DNA of 47,668 nt from Gammaproteobacteria bacterium (GTDB lineage Bacteria; Pseudomonadota; Gammaproteobacteria; Thiohalobacterales; Thiohalobacteraceae), in contig PABG01000071.1 in NCBI GenBank assembly GCA_002699185.1, positions 1 through 47,668 of the forward strand. Reading direction: 5' to 3'. Positions 1-8,136 of this stretch are shown one piece after another. Position numbers and translations under genes: made by a program. Position 1 is the first letter of the stretch, and each line of letters opens with the position of its first letter. The notes beneath the pieces were generated by a model, which saw nothing but the letters and a program-made list of their open reading frames with translations, made no database searches and was not told where the DNA came from.

Positions 1-217
1 CGACCAGGCCGCGCAGCTGCTGCGGCCGCTGGGCTTCGAACCCTGCCCGCCCGGGCCGGTGCTGGAACTGCAGGGCGACCCGAAGCGCAAGCTGGAGGCC
101 GTGCGCGCGCTGCTGGCGCTGCCCGGCGTGACCGATTTCGAGCTCATCCAGCCCGCGCTGGAAGATCTCTATGCCCACTTCAACCGCAGTGGGGAGGCGC
201 AGCCATGCACGCCGTGA
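1..217 (+). CDS. nosF: NosF C-terminal fragment (ABC transporter ATPase)
   Basis: Only the last 71 or so codons are in the window; the reading frame enters at base 2 and stops with TGA at 215-217. NosF is the cytoplasmic ATPase of the NosDFY complex that supports maturation of the copper centre of nitrous oxide reductase. The visible part lies after the nucleotide-binding core, so no Walker motifs can be seen; it ends in a segment with ALEDLYAHF, which resembles ABC ATPase C-termini. The assignment rests on the immediate neighbours: it overlaps nosY by 13 bases, and nosL follows. Alone it could only be called an ABC ATPase tail. Confidence 0.75.
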   Translation, partial: DQAAQLLRPLGFEPCPPGPVLELQGDPKRKLEAVRALLALPGVTDFELIQPALEDLYAHFNRSGEAQPCTP

Positions 218-1032
218 TCACCGTTGCTGTAAAGGAATACCGCGACGGCCTGCGCAACCGCTGGATCCTGGCCATCACCGTGCTGCTGGCCGCCTTCGCC
301 GTGGGGCTGTCGTATTTCGGTGGCGCCGCCTCGGGGGCGGTGGGCGTGACCAGCCTGTCCACCACCATCGTCAGCCTGGCCAGCCTGGCCATCTTCATCA
401 TTCCGCTGGTGGCGCTGATGCTGGCCTACGACACCCTGGTGGGCGAGGAGGAGCAGGGGACCCTGCTGCTGCTGCTGACCTATCCGCTGAGCCGCGGCCA
501 GCTGCTGCTGGGCAAGTTCACCGGCCACGCGGCGATCCTTGCCACCGCCACGGTCATCGGTTTCGGCGCCGCCGGGCTGCTGGTGGCCGGCGCCGCCGGG
601 GAACTCAGCGATGCCGGGGTATGGCGGGCCTTCGGTCTGTTCATCCTGTCGTCCTGGCTGCTGGGCTGCGTGTTCCTGGCGCTGGCGCAGCTGATCAGCG
701 CCTGGGCCGGCGAGAAGTCGGTCGCCGCCGGCGTGGCGTTGCTGGTCTGGTTCTGGTTCGTGCTGATTTTCGATCTGCTGCTGCTGGGGGCGCTGGTCAT
801 GGCCGGGGGACAGGAGGGGGGATGGCTGGCCGGGCTGCTGTTGCTCAACCCGACCGATATCTTCCGCCTGGTCAACTTTGTCGGCTTCGAGGCGGCCCGC
901 AGTTATACCGGGCTGACCCATATTGCGGTCGGCCCCTGGTTTCAGCCGGCTGCCCTGCTCGGTCTGCTGCTGGTCTGGATCGTCGTTCCCCTGCTGCTGG
1001 CGCAATGGCGCTTTGCCCGCCGCGCCCTGTGA
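205..1032 (+). CDS. nosY: NosY, ABC permease for nitrous oxide reductase maturation
   Basis: A 275-residue integral membrane protein with about six hydrophobic segments and the ABC-2 permease pattern. Near residues 75-85 is the short cytoplasmic motif GEEEQGTL, followed by YPLSR, typical of NosY-type permeases. With NosF and NosD it forms the transporter thought to move a sulfur compound for the CuZ site of NosZ. The ATG at 205 overlaps the nosF stop and sits behind GGGGAGG, a good ribosome site. nosL begins 26 bases downstream, so the three genes are one transcript. The protein is close to full length for the family. Confidence 0.9.
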   Translation: MHAVITVAVKEYRDGLRNRWILAITVLLAAFAVGLSYFGGAASGAVGVTSLSTTIVSLASLAIFIIPLVALMLAYDTLVGEEEQGTLLLLLTYPLSRGQLLLGKFTGHAAILATATVIGFGAAGLLVAGAAGELSDAGVWRAFGLFILSSWLLGCVFLALAQLISAWAGEKSVAAGVALLVWFWFVLIFDLLLLGALVMAGGQEGGWLAGLLLLNPTDIFRLVNFVGFEAARSYTGLTHIAVGPWFQPAALLGLLLVWIVVPLLLAQWRFARRAL

Positions 1033-1058
1033 ATTCCGCATCCCTCTGGAGAGTCGCC

Positions 1059-1655
1059 ATGCCGTTTCCGCACTTCACAGACTACCAGCCCAACCCGTCA
1101 TGCCGGCGCAGGCCGGCATCCACCCCCGACGGGAGGCTCAGACATCTTTTCGTGCTGTTGCTTGCAATGCAGTTCCTGCTCGCCGGCTGCGGCGAGGCGC
1201 CCGAGGTCGAGCGCAGCCTGGAGCCGGTCGCCATCGAGGCCGCCGACGAGTGCCACGTCTGCGGCATGCTGATCACCCGCTTTCCCGGCCCCAAGGGCGA
1301 GGCCTTTGTCCGCCACCGGGAGGCGCCGCTCAAGTTCTGCTCCACCCGCGACCTGTTCGTATGGCTGCGCCAACCCGAGTCCGCCGCCATCGTCGAGGCC
1401 GTGTTCGTCCACGACATGACCAGCGCACCCTGGGAGTCGCCCGCCCGCAAGCACCTGATTCCGGCCGAGACCGCCTGGTATGTGGTGGGCGGCGACCAGG
1501 GCGGCGCCATGGGGCCGACCCTGGCCAGCTTCGCCTGGCGTGAGGCCGCTGAAGTCTATACCGACTCACACGGCGGTCGGGTGCTGGCCTATGAGGAGAT
1601 CGACCTCTCGGTGCTGGAGGTGCTGAACAGGCTCGAGCACAATCATCGCCACTGA
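1059..1655 (+). CDS. nosL: NosL, copper-binding lipoprotein
   Basis: A 198-residue lipoprotein that carries Cu(I) to NosZ in the periplasm. The lipobox LLAGC is near residue 46, and the copper motif CHVCGM follows near residues 67-72; both are expected for NosL. The ATG at 1059 follows CTGGAGAG. The N-terminal stretch before the hydrophobic core is longer than usual for a lipoprotein and is partly encoded by a palindromic repeat at 1096-1122. A GTG at 1152 is an alternative start but would leave a signal peptide with no positive charge. It is the last gene of the nos operon here; a short hairpin with a T run lies 30 bases after its stop. Confidence 0.9.
   Translation: MPFPHFTDYQPNPSCRRRPASTPDGRLRHLFVLLLAMQFLLAGCGEAPEVERSLEPVAIEAADECHVCGMLITRFPGPKGEAFVRHREAPLKFCSTRDLFVWLRQPESAAIVEAVFVHDMTSAPWESPARKHLIPAETAWYVVGGDQGGAMGPTLASFAWREAAEVYTDSHGGRVLAYEEIDLSVLEVLNRLEHNHRH
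1096..1122. repeat. REP-like palindrome inside nosL
   Basis: The segment contains ATGCCGGC followed by its inverse GCCGGCAT, within the common intergenic wording CGTCATGCCGGCG...CCGGCATCC. Here it is translated as part of the NosL N-terminus. Confidence 0.65.
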
Positions 1656-1685
1656 AACAGCCGGGCAGAAAACATATAGATTAGC

Positions 1686-1705
1686 CTGACTTCCTGTCAG
1701 TTTTT
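1686..1705 (+). terminator. probable terminator after nosL
   Basis: A 5-bp stem (CTGAC/GTCAG) with a five-base loop is followed by TTTTT, 30 bases after the nosL stop. The stem is short, so it may be a weak terminator. Confidence 0.45.
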
Positions 1706-1748
1706 ATACAAAATGACTGTAAGCAATTGTCTCTTATGAAATGTATTG

Positions 1749-1771
1749 TTATCCACATTTCCTGTGGATAA
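1749..1771. other. palindromic pair of perfect DnaA boxes
   Basis: TTATCCACA at 1749-1757 and its exact inverse TGTGGATAA at 1763-1771 are separated by five bases. Both equal the high-affinity DnaA box. A one-mismatch form, TTATACAAA, lies at 1704-1712. The pair sits in the AT-rich, gene-free gap between nosL and dsbB. Confidence 0.55.
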
Positions 1772-1819
1772 AGTTGTGAATGGTTTGGGAATGAAGAGGG
1801 CCGGAGCCCGTGATTGTGA

Positions 1820-1890
1820 CGCTTTTGTTAAATTGGTGATTTTTTAGCCAGCTGTTTTGTTAATATTTAATCAATAACTTAGCTAAATAC
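1820..1890. other. AT-rich segment with an IHF-consensus site
   Basis: This is the most AT-rich part of the gap. At 1869-1881 it holds AATCAATAACTTA, which matches the IHF consensus WATCAANNNNTTR at every fixed position. With the DnaA boxes on both sides it resembles a duplex-unwinding element plus bending site. The rest of the 450-base gap (1656-2105) shows no open frame that looks like a gene. Confidence 0.4.
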
Positions 1891-1932
1891 AGCCCAAGTT
1901 GTGTCGGAAAAATGTCAATCCGGATGTAGTGT

Positions 1933-1960
1933 AGGAATCTCGACAGATTCCTGTGCATAA
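1933..1960. other. hairpin abutting a third DnaA box
   Basis: AGGAATCT at 1933-1940 pairs perfectly with AGATTCCT at 1945-1952 around a four-base loop. It shares its last base with TGTGCATAA (1952-1960), the inverse of TTATGCACA, which fits the DnaA-box consensus TTATNCACA. Confidence 0.45.
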
Positions 1961-2105
1961 CATGCATGCTCGGGTGCTGACAAGCATTGCTAACCCCTTA
2001 TTTGATCAGGGTTCCGGAATGAAACATCAGTGAAGAACGGGGCCGGGCGGATTTGCAGGTGCAGGTCGAATGTAAAGCCGGGCGACAGTTGGGTAAATCG
2101 CAGAC

Positions 2106-2612
2106 TCAATGCCGCCCTGTTGTCAGGGTGGCGAGGGTGAGGCCCAGGCCGAGCAGGGTCAGGGCGGCGGAGATCACCAGCAGTGCCTCGGCCATGGTGA
2201 TCCCGAGCGGCAACTCCGGCGTGTAGCCGCAGGAGGTCTGCACCTCGAACAGCCAGGGCATCCATTCATCCAGTGCCAGCCAGGCCGGCAGGCCCAGGTC
2301 CATGCCGCAGCCGGCGTCCTCGATGAAGCCCCGCTCAGTGCCCAGCAGCAGCCAGGAGCGCTCCAGCAGGCCCACCCCGATCACCCCCGTGGCCAGATGC
2401 CCGGCCACCGGCGCGCGGCGCAGAATCAGCATCAGCAACGCCACCAGCCCCAGCGCTGCCAGCCAGATGCGCACCTGGATACACAGCACGCAGGGCCAGT
2501 AGTCCAGCCGGTACTGGTAGAACAGCGCCACGCCCTCCAGCAGGAGCACCAGAATGAGCAGCCCCAGCCAGTAGAGGGGATGAGTGCCGATTCGGTTGAG
2601 CTTATGCAGCAT
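2106..2612 (-). CDS. dsbB: DsbB-family disulfide bond formation protein
   Basis: A 168-residue inner-membrane protein with four hydrophobic segments. DsbB passes electrons from the thiol oxidase DsbA to quinone. The first cysteine pair is in WPCVLC near residues 39-44, and the second pair is formed by the cysteines of AGCGMD and TSCGY in the second periplasmic loop, as the mechanism requires. Length is normal for DsbB. It runs toward the nos operon, so the AT-rich gap lies between two convergent genes. No dsbA is nearby. Confidence 0.87.
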   Translation of the reverse strand: MLHKLNRIGTHPLYWLGLLILVLLLEGVALFYQYRLDYWPCVLCIQVRIWLAALGLVALLMLILRRAPVAGHLATGVIGVGLLERSWLLLGTERGFIEDAGCGMDLGLPAWLALDEWMPWLFEVQTSCGYTPELPLGITMAEALLVISAALTLLGLGLTLATLTTGRH

Positions 2613-2715
2613 CAGTCATAACCCGGATCGCGGCCTGTGAGTGGCGGCGCAGCGATCATCTCACAACCGCCACATGTTCCCAAACAGTATTTCATCAACG
2701 GGTCCGGAGCGCTGC

Positions 2716-3342
2716 TCAGGTTCCGGATATCAGAAGCATGCTGGCGGCGGCCAGCATGACCCCGGCCGCGATACGATTGAGCAGGGCGCTCGCGCGACCA
2801 TTCAGCCACCTGCCGGCACGGCCGGCAGCGAAGGCATAGCCGAGCTTCACCCCGCCCACCGCCAGCACCGTGACCAGTGCAATCGCCGCAACATCCAGCG
2901 GCGTGAGTGAATCCAGCTCGATGAAGGCGGGCAGGAATCCCAGATAGAACAACACTGCCTTCTGATCGCCGAGCGTGATCATCAGCCCGGTCATGAAGCT
3001 CGACCATGACGAGGCGTCATCCGCAGCACCGCTCACGCTGCCCCGCGCAGTTGACCGCCACAGGGATAGCCCCAGCCACAGCAGATAGCCGGCAGCGAGA
3101 TACCGGATCAGGAAAAACATCTCCCCCATCGCCCCGACCAGCAGCGCCAGACCGAACAGGGCGAGCAGGATGAACACCAGATCCCCGGCGACCACACCCA
3201 TGGCCGTCATGGCGCCCTGGACGAACCCGGCAGACACCGCCCGGGTGGAAACCGCCGCCACGCTTACGCTGGGTACCGCTGCAAGAATGGCCATGGCCGC
3301 AAACAGGGCGGCGAGATCGCTGGCTGAAACACTCATACCCAT
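2716..3342 (-). CDS. LysE/RhtB-family translocator
   Basis: A 208-residue membrane protein with about six hydrophobic helices, in the LysE family of amino-acid and metabolite exporters. The motif GDLVF in the second helix region and the stretch ITLGDQKAVLFYLGF in the middle are typical of this family (usually GxNP-like positions; here GDQK). The substrate cannot be told from sequence. It reads in the same direction as dsbB with about 100 bases between them, so co-transcription is possible but not shown. Confidence 0.8.
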   Translation of the reverse strand: MGMSVSASDLAALFAAMAILAAVPSVSVAAVSTRAVSAGFVQGAMTAMGVVAGDLVFILLALFGLALLVGAMGEMFFLIRYLAAGYLLWLGLSLWRSTARGSVSGAADDASSWSSFMTGLMITLGDQKAVLFYLGFLPAFIELDSLTPLDVAAIALVTVLAVGGVKLGYAFAAGRAGRWLNGRASALLNRIAAGVMLAAASMLLISGT

Positions 3343-3442
3343 GGCTGTAAGGGTACCTGAAATGGCGTTGTCTGTTTCTGGCAGGAGCGGATCTGGCAGG
3401 CGGCGGTCACTGGAGATAAAGAAGTACGGGACGTGTTAACAG

Positions 3443-6400
3443 TTATAAGCCAAGTACGCTCTGTATCCACCAATCGTCGTTCGGTTTGGATAAGATAACA
3501 GCATGATCCTCGGCTAGCTTTTCACGAGGCTTTCCATCAACACCGCCGGGAATCTGGTCGATGGGCGTTTCAGAGATAATATAGCCGTCGAGAACAATGT
3601 TCTTTTTTGAAAATGCCTTGGTCTTTCCTAGGTCGCGAAATGCTGCCAATGCCTTGACCTTGTCGCTTTCCAATGCGTTCGGGGTTTCATGATGCAGTCC
3701 ATGCGGTTCCAGTAGCAGTATCCGTTGCTGCTTTGTGCGTTGGCATGTCACCCAAACAATGAAGTCGGGATAGAAGCCGCTGCGCTGATAGAGTCCAATA
3801 CCGATGCGTGGCAGGTTGCGAAGTATATACAACCGAATATCGGGATAATGTTTATGGTGGGCAGACCACCAGTTGGTTAAGGTCATCAGCAAGGCCGTTT
3901 CGCTGGGCTTCAGTGGCGCAGGGCTGACGGAGATGTTGTCATTTATCCCCGTTTCGCTTACCAATGGTTGGTAAAGGTGCTGATCGATATGGAGCCTGGG
4001 TAAAGGTGAGCCTCCTGAGGTTTCGAAGTTATTTCGATTTGAAACGATTTCCTGTATCTGTCTCTCAATACCCTGATCATGAATCCGGATTTCATAGGTT
4101 GGCTGCAATAGATAACTGCCTGGCGCCTCCTGAGTGGAAAGCTTGGCCGGCGCCAGCATGGCATTCTCAGCCTTGCGCTCCGCGCGTGCCAAGAAACGAT
4201 CAACGTAAGTGCAGAGGGCCATCTCGGCATCTCGCTGCAGACGCTTACTGTCGGTTAGCGGGTAATCGATGCGTAGCGTGCAGTTCTCCAGGAGCGAAGG
4301 AATTACTGCCTTGTCGATAAACAGATTATCGTGGCTGCGCCTTTGCTTGTGGTCGATCAACGCCAGATAGAGCGCCTCATGATCGAGTTTTGAGGCGATC
4401 TCCTCCTGGTCAAGCCGATATTCCTGGCCGCTGGCAGCTGCAGTGGAAATTGCCTGAGCGATATCGCGCCCCGTTGCCGTTGATACCTTGGGTCTGCGGT
4501 CTATGTAAACTTCAGGGCCGTCGGTGGTCAGCAGCCAGGTTTCCTGTGTGGTTGTGTAACCTGCCTTCGGGTGGGGCACATACAGGCCTTTGGGTAGTGA
4601 TTTCATCGGTATGGCCGGCGCCTCAATGGTGCGGGCAAAACCCTCGTTCTCCAGGATCGCCCGAAAACGCGCGATGTAGTCACCGTTCCAGCCGAAGATC
4701 TCGAGGCGTTCCAGGTCCTCCAGCCAGTCGGGGTGCTCGCCGGGCAGATGGCTGGAACGCTTCAAGCTCATCTCACGCCCCTTCAGGCGTACCCCGCGGC
4801 CGAATAGCTGGATGACGAGCGAACCCTCGCCACGCCCCATATTGAGTAAGCCCATGCTCGAGACCCGCCAGGAACTCCAGCCTTCGGTGAACTTTCTTGC
4901 GCCAATCAGCAACTTGATGGGCGAATCCACGCGTTCGATGTCCTTGAATAAACCGCCGGTTAACTGATCGTCCTGTACCTCGATCACGTTGTGTTCGTGA
5001 AGATATTTTTTTAAAGTCGCTACATCACCGATATTCACAAGCCCGAACCAGACGTTACTGCCAGCCACCTTCAGCCCCAGTTCACCGTCGGCGCCCTTGA
5101 TGGCCCAGGCCTCCAGCGTTCCCTGTCCGCCGAAGAGCTGCTTGCAGATTTCGTCATACAGGCCGGTAGCCTTGCGCCGCTTCCAGGCCTTCAATCTTTC
5201 AGCCAGAAGATCGTTGCCGGCGTTGTCCGTAAACACTGATTTACCGGAGAGCAGACGATCAAGGATCCTGGTTGCCCAGTCGCGATCGGCGAGGAATCGC
5301 TTGAGAAAGGCGATTACCGTTGCTACATCGGACTTGCGCTCGCCGCCTGCAGAGTAAACAGCAGAGGCGTTGACTGAGGAGCCGACAAACACCCAGAGCG
5401 GGGGCGCCAGGTTGTAAGTGGGTGCTTCATCGGCGTGGTCCAGATAGGTGCGCCATTGACGGTAGAACACAAGCAGACCCGCCAAGAGAAGATCATTGGC
5501 GCGGTCCTGGGCGGCCTTGCTGATATTGAGTACCCGGAAGTCCTTGCCGAAGCCATCGCCATAGAACCAGCGGTAGGAGTAGTCGAACAGGATTGCCTTA
5601 CCGTATTCGGCTACGAGTGATTCTTGTTCGCGCCGGCCGGCGGCCGCGATGGCCTGGGCAAAGGTGGCAGAGTATTCGAGCAGCATACCCTCGGCACTGA
5701 CCGCCCGTTGGCGGTTCTTCCAGGTCTGCGCTTCAGAGCCGGTGCCCTTGTGGCCCTCGTCCACCAGCACCAGATTACGTCCGCCCAGTTCACCCAGGGG
5801 GATGCTCACGCCGTCGCCCGTGGCCCGCTCCACCAGTTTGTGAATCTCAACAATTCTGATGTGATCGGCATAGCGCTGAGGGTCGTCCAGGGCCTCGGAC
5901 AAGTGCACTGCCGGTATATGACTCTCGATGAACTCGTTCAGATGCTGGGCCGACAGACCAGGACCGGGGGTGATGAGCAGGATATTGTCAAAGGCGGCTT
6001 CACTCGCTTGTCCGCCCAGCAGTGCGGAGCGATGGGTGCCGACGCGGAGATAGTGCTGAACCTGGCGGATGTGGGCATGCATGAGCAGCGTCTTGCCGGA
6101 GCCGGTGGCCATGAAGAATGCGAGCCGGCGGAGCTCGGCGGCATCGAAGTCCGGAACGCCGGCAAGCGCGGGCTCATCGTGGCGCAGCTGCGTCAACCAG
6201 CTGTTCAGGCTCGACAGCAGCGCCGCTGGATCGGCAGTCAGTTCATCCAGCCAGAGTTCAGTGAACAGCAGGGCAAGGTATTGGAAGTACTTGAAGCCGA
6301 TAACGTCATGCCGGGCCCGGGTCAGCTCGCGTTCCAGTTCCATGACCCGCAGGTCGTAGGCCTCCAGCCGGTTCCAGTCGATGCGCAGGCCGGCCCGATC

Positions 6401-6544
6401 CAGGTGGCCGAGGAAATGACTGTGCCCGTCGCCACGCGGCCCTTCCGGCGCGGTCTCGATGCCGGTCTTCAGCTCCGTGAAACTGTTGACTCCGAGGCGA
6501 TTGAGCAGCCAGCGGCTGCGGACCAGGTTGCGTTCCAGCGTCAT
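3443..6544 (-). CDS. type III-like restriction subunit (Res), helicase-nuclease
   Basis: A 1033-residue protein with a superfamily 2 helicase core. Walker A is ATGSGKT at residues 146-152 and Walker B is VDEGH near 261-265. The later segment FGRGVRLKGRE resembles helicase motif VI. The C-terminal part has a PD-(D/E)XK-like pattern, YPDF followed by LLEPHG, where the usual lysine of E-x-K is not present. Type III Res proteins translocate on and cut DNA with their Mod partner. Its ATG overlaps the methyltransferase stop as ATGA, so the two are translationally coupled. Sequence composition is less GC-rich in places than the flanking core genes, which fits horizontal transfer. Confidence 0.85.
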   Translation of the reverse strand: MTLERNLVRSRWLLNRLGVNSFTELKTGIETAPEGPRGDGHSHFLGHLDRAGLRIDWNRLEAYDLRVMELERELTRARHDVIGFKYFQYLALLFTELWLDELTADPAALLSSLNSWLTQLRHDEPALAGVPDFDAAELRRLAFFMATGSGKTLLMHAHIRQVQHYLRVGTHRSALLGGQASEAAFDNILLITPGPGLSAQHLNEFIESHIPAVHLSEALDDPQRYADHIRIVEIHKLVERATGDGVSIPLGELGGRNLVLVDEGHKGTGSEAQTWKNRQRAVSAEGMLLEYSATFAQAIAAAGRREQESLVAEYGKAILFDYSYRWFYGDGFGKDFRVLNISKAAQDRANDLLLAGLLVFYRQWRTYLDHADEAPTYNLAPPLWVFVGSSVNASAVYSAGGERKSDVATVIAFLKRFLADRDWATRILDRLLSGKSVFTDNAGNDLLAERLKAWKRRKATGLYDEICKQLFGGQGTLEAWAIKGADGELGLKVAGSNVWFGLVNIGDVATLKKYLHEHNVIEVQDDQLTGGLFKDIERVDSPIKLLIGARKFTEGWSSWRVSSMGLLNMGRGEGSLVIQLFGRGVRLKGREMSLKRSSHLPGEHPDWLEDLERLEIFGWNGDYIARFRAILENEGFARTIEAPAIPMKSLPKGLYVPHPKAGYTTTQETWLLTTDGPEVYIDRRPKVSTATGRDIAQAISTAAASGQEYRLDQEEIASKLDHEALYLALIDHKQRRSHDNLFIDKAVIPSLLENCTLRIDYPLTDSKRLQRDAEMALCTYVDRFLARAERKAENAMLAPAKLSTQEAPGSYLLQPTYEIRIHDQGIERQIQEIVSNRNNFETSGGSPLPRLHIDQHLYQPLVSETGINDNISVSPAPLKPSETALLMTLTNWWSAHHKHYPDIRLYILRNLPRIGIGLYQRSGFYPDFIVWVTCQRTKQQRILLLEPHGLHHETPNALESDKVKALAAFRDLGKTKAFSKKNIVLDGYIISETPIDQIPGGVDGKPREKLAEDHAVILSKPNDDWWIQSVLGL

Positions 6545-8121
6545 AGTGCACCCATGGCTCGCGCCAGTTCCAGGTCAAGCGAGCGGATGCCGGGCACAGC
6601 GGAGTCGCCATTGATGCGCACCTGGTCAAAACCCTTGATCCTGGGCTGCAGGAATTTGCGCTCGGCCTTGATGTCGAGATCCGCCATGTCGCGCCACAGC
6701 ACCAGCCAGGCATGGCCGTCCTTGTGTGCATGCACCGCCAGGTATTCCCGCTTGTCAGGTGCCGTCCAGGTTTCGTATTTGACCACATCCAGCCCAAGCA
6801 GCAGGTTGGTGGTCTCAATCAGATCGACCGGCCTGGCCTGCGGCCCGTCCTCACCCAGGACTTCCAGGGTGTAATCGAAGGGGTGCTCCAGTTTCTCCAC
6901 ATTGATGAGTGCACGGGTATCGACTGCCTTTTCGAAGAGGTAGTGCAGCTCAGTATCCGATGAGACTTTCCGGGGCCTGGTTTCTTCCCGGCTGATCAGG
7001 TTCTGCAGGCTGTCCTCATAGGATTCCAGGCGCAGCACCTTGACCAGCCGCGGCGAGCGCTCCACCCAGTCAGGCAGGGCATCGTTTTCGAACAGGCCCT
7101 CGAAGGTCGGTTCCTCTCTGGGTTTACCTTGTTTCCACTCGGGCGCATACAGGGCGCGCGCAGTCCGCTGGAACACCATGGAATCGAAATAGGTGCCCAT
7201 TTCCACAATCTGGAAGCGCCGCCTAACGCCGTCGTCACGGTTCTGCCGGATAACAGCATGACCGGTGGTACCGCTCCCGGCGAAGAAGTCCAGCACCCAG
7301 TCCGTCTGAGTTTTTCCGGTCCCGATTTGCAGCACCCGCCGGATCAGGCTGGTGGGCTTCACGGTGTTCAATACATCTTCCGTGCGCAGGAAATTGATGA
7401 TGGCCAATAGTTCCTTTTTGGCGTCCTGGGTGTGACCCACGTCCTCGTACTTCCAGAGTGTCTGGGGGACGATGCCTTGCTTGACTTCGGATAGAAATCT
7501 TTTGAGTCGAGGCATGTTACTGCCATTCGTGCCCCACCAGATTCGATTGTCGCGATCTAGTTCGAGAAATTTCCCCTCGTCAATCGACCAATATCGTCCT
7601 TCTGGAGGAGGGAATGCTTTACCCGACGGACTCGTCACAATATATGAGCCTTCGCTATAGTAATTTCGCGCACTCAAATCACTTGATGTCCAAAGGCCTC
7701 TAGAATCATTGTCCGGATTGCTGTACCTGGCATCTGCTTCCTCGCTTCGAGGGAGTAGCTGCGGTGACCAATTGTGCTTATCTGTGGCATGCACCAAAAT
7801 GTAGTCATGATCTTCGGAGAAATAGCGTGCTGTGTTTTTAGGTGAAAAGTTTTTCTGCCAGATCACAGACGCGATAAAACTGTGTGCACCGTAAGTCTGA
7901 TCCAGTAGCCGCCGAAGATTGGCTTGCTCGTTGTCGTCGCAACTGACGAATATCGCGCCATCTCCACTCTGAAGGCGGTGTGCCAGCTGCAGGCGATCCT
8001 CCATCATGCTCATCCAGCTGGCATGCTGGTAGCGGTCCTTGTAAATGAATTCATCAGAGCCGGTATTGTAGGGTGGGTCGATGTAGATGCATTTCACCTT
8101 GCCGGCGTATTTGTGCTGCAA
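6541..8121 (-). CDS. catalytic part of the interrupted adenine methyltransferase
   Basis: This 526-residue open frame holds the catalytic domain. Motif IV, DPPY, is at residues 15-18, and the SAM-binding motif I, FAGSGTT, is at residues 280-286; this order is that of beta-class N6-adenine methyltransferases. The region between probably recognises the target. The only upstream start in frame is a TTG at 8121, 15 bases past the amber codon. No strong ribosome site is seen there, so independent translation is doubtful. The natural N-terminus lies far upstream at 9561. Confidence 0.75.
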   Translation of the reverse strand: MQHKYAGKVKCIYIDPPYNTGSDEFIYKDRYQHASWMSMMEDRLQLAHRLQSGDGAIFVSCDDNEQANLRRLLDQTYGAHSFIASVIWQKNFSPKNTARYFSEDHDYILVHATDKHNWSPQLLPRSEEADARYSNPDNDSRGLWTSSDLSARNYYSEGSYIVTSPSGKAFPPPEGRYWSIDEGKFLELDRDNRIWWGTNGSNMPRLKRFLSEVKQGIVPQTLWKYEDVGHTQDAKKELLAIINFLRTEDVLNTVKPTSLIRRVLQIGTGKTQTDWVLDFFAGSGTTGHAVIRQNRDDGVRRRFQIVEMGTYFDSMVFQRTARALYAPEWKQGKPREEPTFEGLFENDALPDWVERSPRLVKVLRLESYEDSLQNLISREETRPRKVSSDTELHYLFEKAVDTRALINVEKLEHPFDYTLEVLGEDGPQARPVDLIETTNLLLGLDVVKYETWTAPDKREYLAVHAHKDGHAWLVLWRDMADLDIKAERKFLQPRIKGFDQVRINGDSAVPGIRSLDLELARAMGAL

Positions 8122-8136
8122 CAGGTTCAGTGCCTG

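Noticed and set aside
171-1655. A single 494-codon plus-strand frame covering nosY and nosL
   Set aside because: Only its last 198 codons make NosL; the first part is out of frame with nosY, which is a clear permease.
1749-1960. Firm call of the DnaA-box cluster as the chromosomal oriC
   Set aside because: The gene context and the direction of rpsU-dnaG-rpoD do not support it, and GC skew cannot be judged from this window; it is kept only as a finding.
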